A stretch of DNA of 64,000 bases from Mactra quadrangularis (lineage: Eukaryota > Mollusca > Bivalvia > Venerida > Mactridae): NCBI GenBank assembly GCA_025267735.1, contig CM046308.1:36445267-36509266 (forward strand), given 5' to 3'. Position numbers and translations under genes: made by a program. Shown here piece by piece: positions 63,028-64,000 of this stretch. Under the pieces are notes generated by a model. It did no database searches, was not told where the DNA came from, and worked only from the letters and a program-made list of their open reading frames with translations. Each line of letters starts with the position of its first letter. The first letter of the stretch is position 1.

Positions 63028-63093
63028 GTAAGTTACCCAGTTTCTTGACAAACATTGGGGTGTATTTTATCATATTCAGTAGTAGGTCTAGTT

Positions 63094-63388
63094 AGCCAGA
63101 TTTTTCAACGAAAAAATTCGGCTAATCGTTTGGCAAAACTCAGGTGGGCGGGCGGTCAGGCAAGCCTCCAGTGTCGTTAAAAGTTGCGTTTTCTATTTAG
63201 CTTATATTTCTGCCATTTATTGTCATATCTTTATGAAACTTTATACAATGATAACATACCATGTGATGAACAGAATTAGAAAGTCACCACAACTCTACCT
63301 GCCTTTAATATGGATTATTTCCCTTTGTAATTTTTGTGTTAAAGTTTTTAAATCCAGCTTTAATGTGTTTTCCACATTACATTTTTTG
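63094..63388 (+). mobile_element. AGCCGGATTT element, copy 6
   Basis: AGCCAGATTTTTCAACGAAA at the left, AAATCCAGCTTTAATGTG and TTTCCACATTACATTTTTTG at the right. Full length; starts 66 bp after the exon 30 donor. Confidence 0.82.
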
Positions 63389-63426
63389 TTTCTTGTTTTG
63401 TCTCTGTTTTACGCCTCATTTCAATA

Positions 63427-63722
63427 GTCACCCAGTTAGAGCTGATGGTAGTGCACTAGTCTACTGATAGAGGGATTGTATAAAGGAAGATTTCCTTGCA
63501 GGGCATACTTTCCTGGAGATTGGTCAAGAAATAATTTCTATAGCCATTCGTCCTCCTACCACTTATTAATACATTAATCATGTAGACTAGTGCAGTTGTC
63601 AGTCACTGATGGAAGTATGCATTTAGAGATATAGCCTTTCCAGGAATGGTATGTAAGTTGACTGACTGCTGTTACATAACCTATACAATATGTTGTTATG
63701 GTGTTAAATCCAGTAAAAAAAA
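63427..63722 (+). mobile_element. tRNA-derived SINE, diverged
   Basis: CACCCAGTTAGAGCTGATGG (decayed head), GCAGTTGTCAGTCACTGATG and GGTGTTAAATCCAGTAAAAA (body and tail) match the family at 49625. Confidence 0.75.
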
Positions 63723-63838
63723 TTGAAGTAATGTACATGGTTTCAGAAGAAAAAACAGTAGTATAGTATGAAGGCTACTTCTATACACAAATACTTCATA
63801 CATGGAGCTTCTTATTAAAATGATAAGGTAGTCAATGT

Positions 63839-64000
63839 ACTAATGTTTTATACTTGTATTGTAGGATATATTACATGGTCTCATCTACTAAAGTTTTATA
63901 CTTGTATTGTAGGATAAATTACATGGTCTCGTGTACTAAAGTTTTATACTTGTATTGTAGGATATATTACATGGTCTCATGTACTAAAGTTTTATACTTG
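63839..64000 (+). repeat. minisatellite, 48-bp unit, running off the window
   Basis: At least three copies of TTTTATACTTGTATTGTAGG, ATATATTACATGGTCTCATC, TACTAAAG. Each copy carries TTGTAG followed by GAT, which resembles a splice acceptor, but reading into it meets TAA within nine codons. Confidence 0.9.

Noticed and set aside
63857..63890. TTGTAG|GATATATTAC as acceptor of exon 31
   Set aside because: After ALPG the next codon should be Gly; here it is Asp and a TAA follows within nine codons. The segment is one unit of a 48-bp minisatellite.

Overview
This is eukaryotic genomic DNA: AT-rich, intron-dominated, with no operons or bacterial signals. The repeat landscape suggests a bivalve mollusc or close relative: tRNA-derived SINEs ending in CAAA-type tails, a dispersed element starting TATACCCCCGCTTCGAAG, an element starting GCTCGACTATTCGAAGAATA, and dense short inverted-repeat transposons. 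The species cannot be fixed from the window.

One protein-coding gene is supported. It lies on the + strand from about 15,087 to beyond the right edge. I joined 30 coding exons by eye. All introns are GT-AG, all phases agree, and the 5,238 coding bases give exactly 1,746 codons with no internal stop. The product is a TRPM2-type 'chanzyme', a TRPM cation channel fused to a C-terminal NUDT9-like Nudix domain. In order: a Ser-rich N-terminal extension (about residues 1-350, exons 1-3), TRPM homology regions (exons 4-15), pre-S1 and acidic linker (16-17), S1-S2 (18), S3-S4 (19), S5 and pore (20), pore loop on two very small exons (21-22), S6 (23), TRP helix with WKFQR (24), coiled coil (25-26), NUDT9-H (27-30). 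The window ends inside the intron after ...ALPG, so the rest of the Nudix box, which decides whether the domain can hydrolyse ADP-ribose, is not visible.

Layout: 1-15,086 is 5' flank with no supported gene; it holds SINEs, hAT-like and 5-bp-TSD elements and a transposon nested in another at a TTAA site. From 15,087 to 64,000 the gene is spread over introns of 161 bp to 6.9 kb, filled with mobile-element remnants and minisatellites of 62-65, 44, 53 and 48 bp units. Many elements can be delimited to the base because terminal inverted repeats and target-site duplications (TSDs) are intact.

The most interesting gene-level points are a selectivity-filter segment without the usual TRPM FGQ/FGE-type glycine, a Lys and a Thr where TRPM channels keep Asn in S6, a calcium site that looks only partly conserved, and frame-neutral small exons in the extracellular pore loop carrying cysteines next to N-glycosylation sequons. 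The mobile DNA gives a readable insertion stratigraphy: minisatellite, then hAT-like insertion, then Mutator-like MITE.
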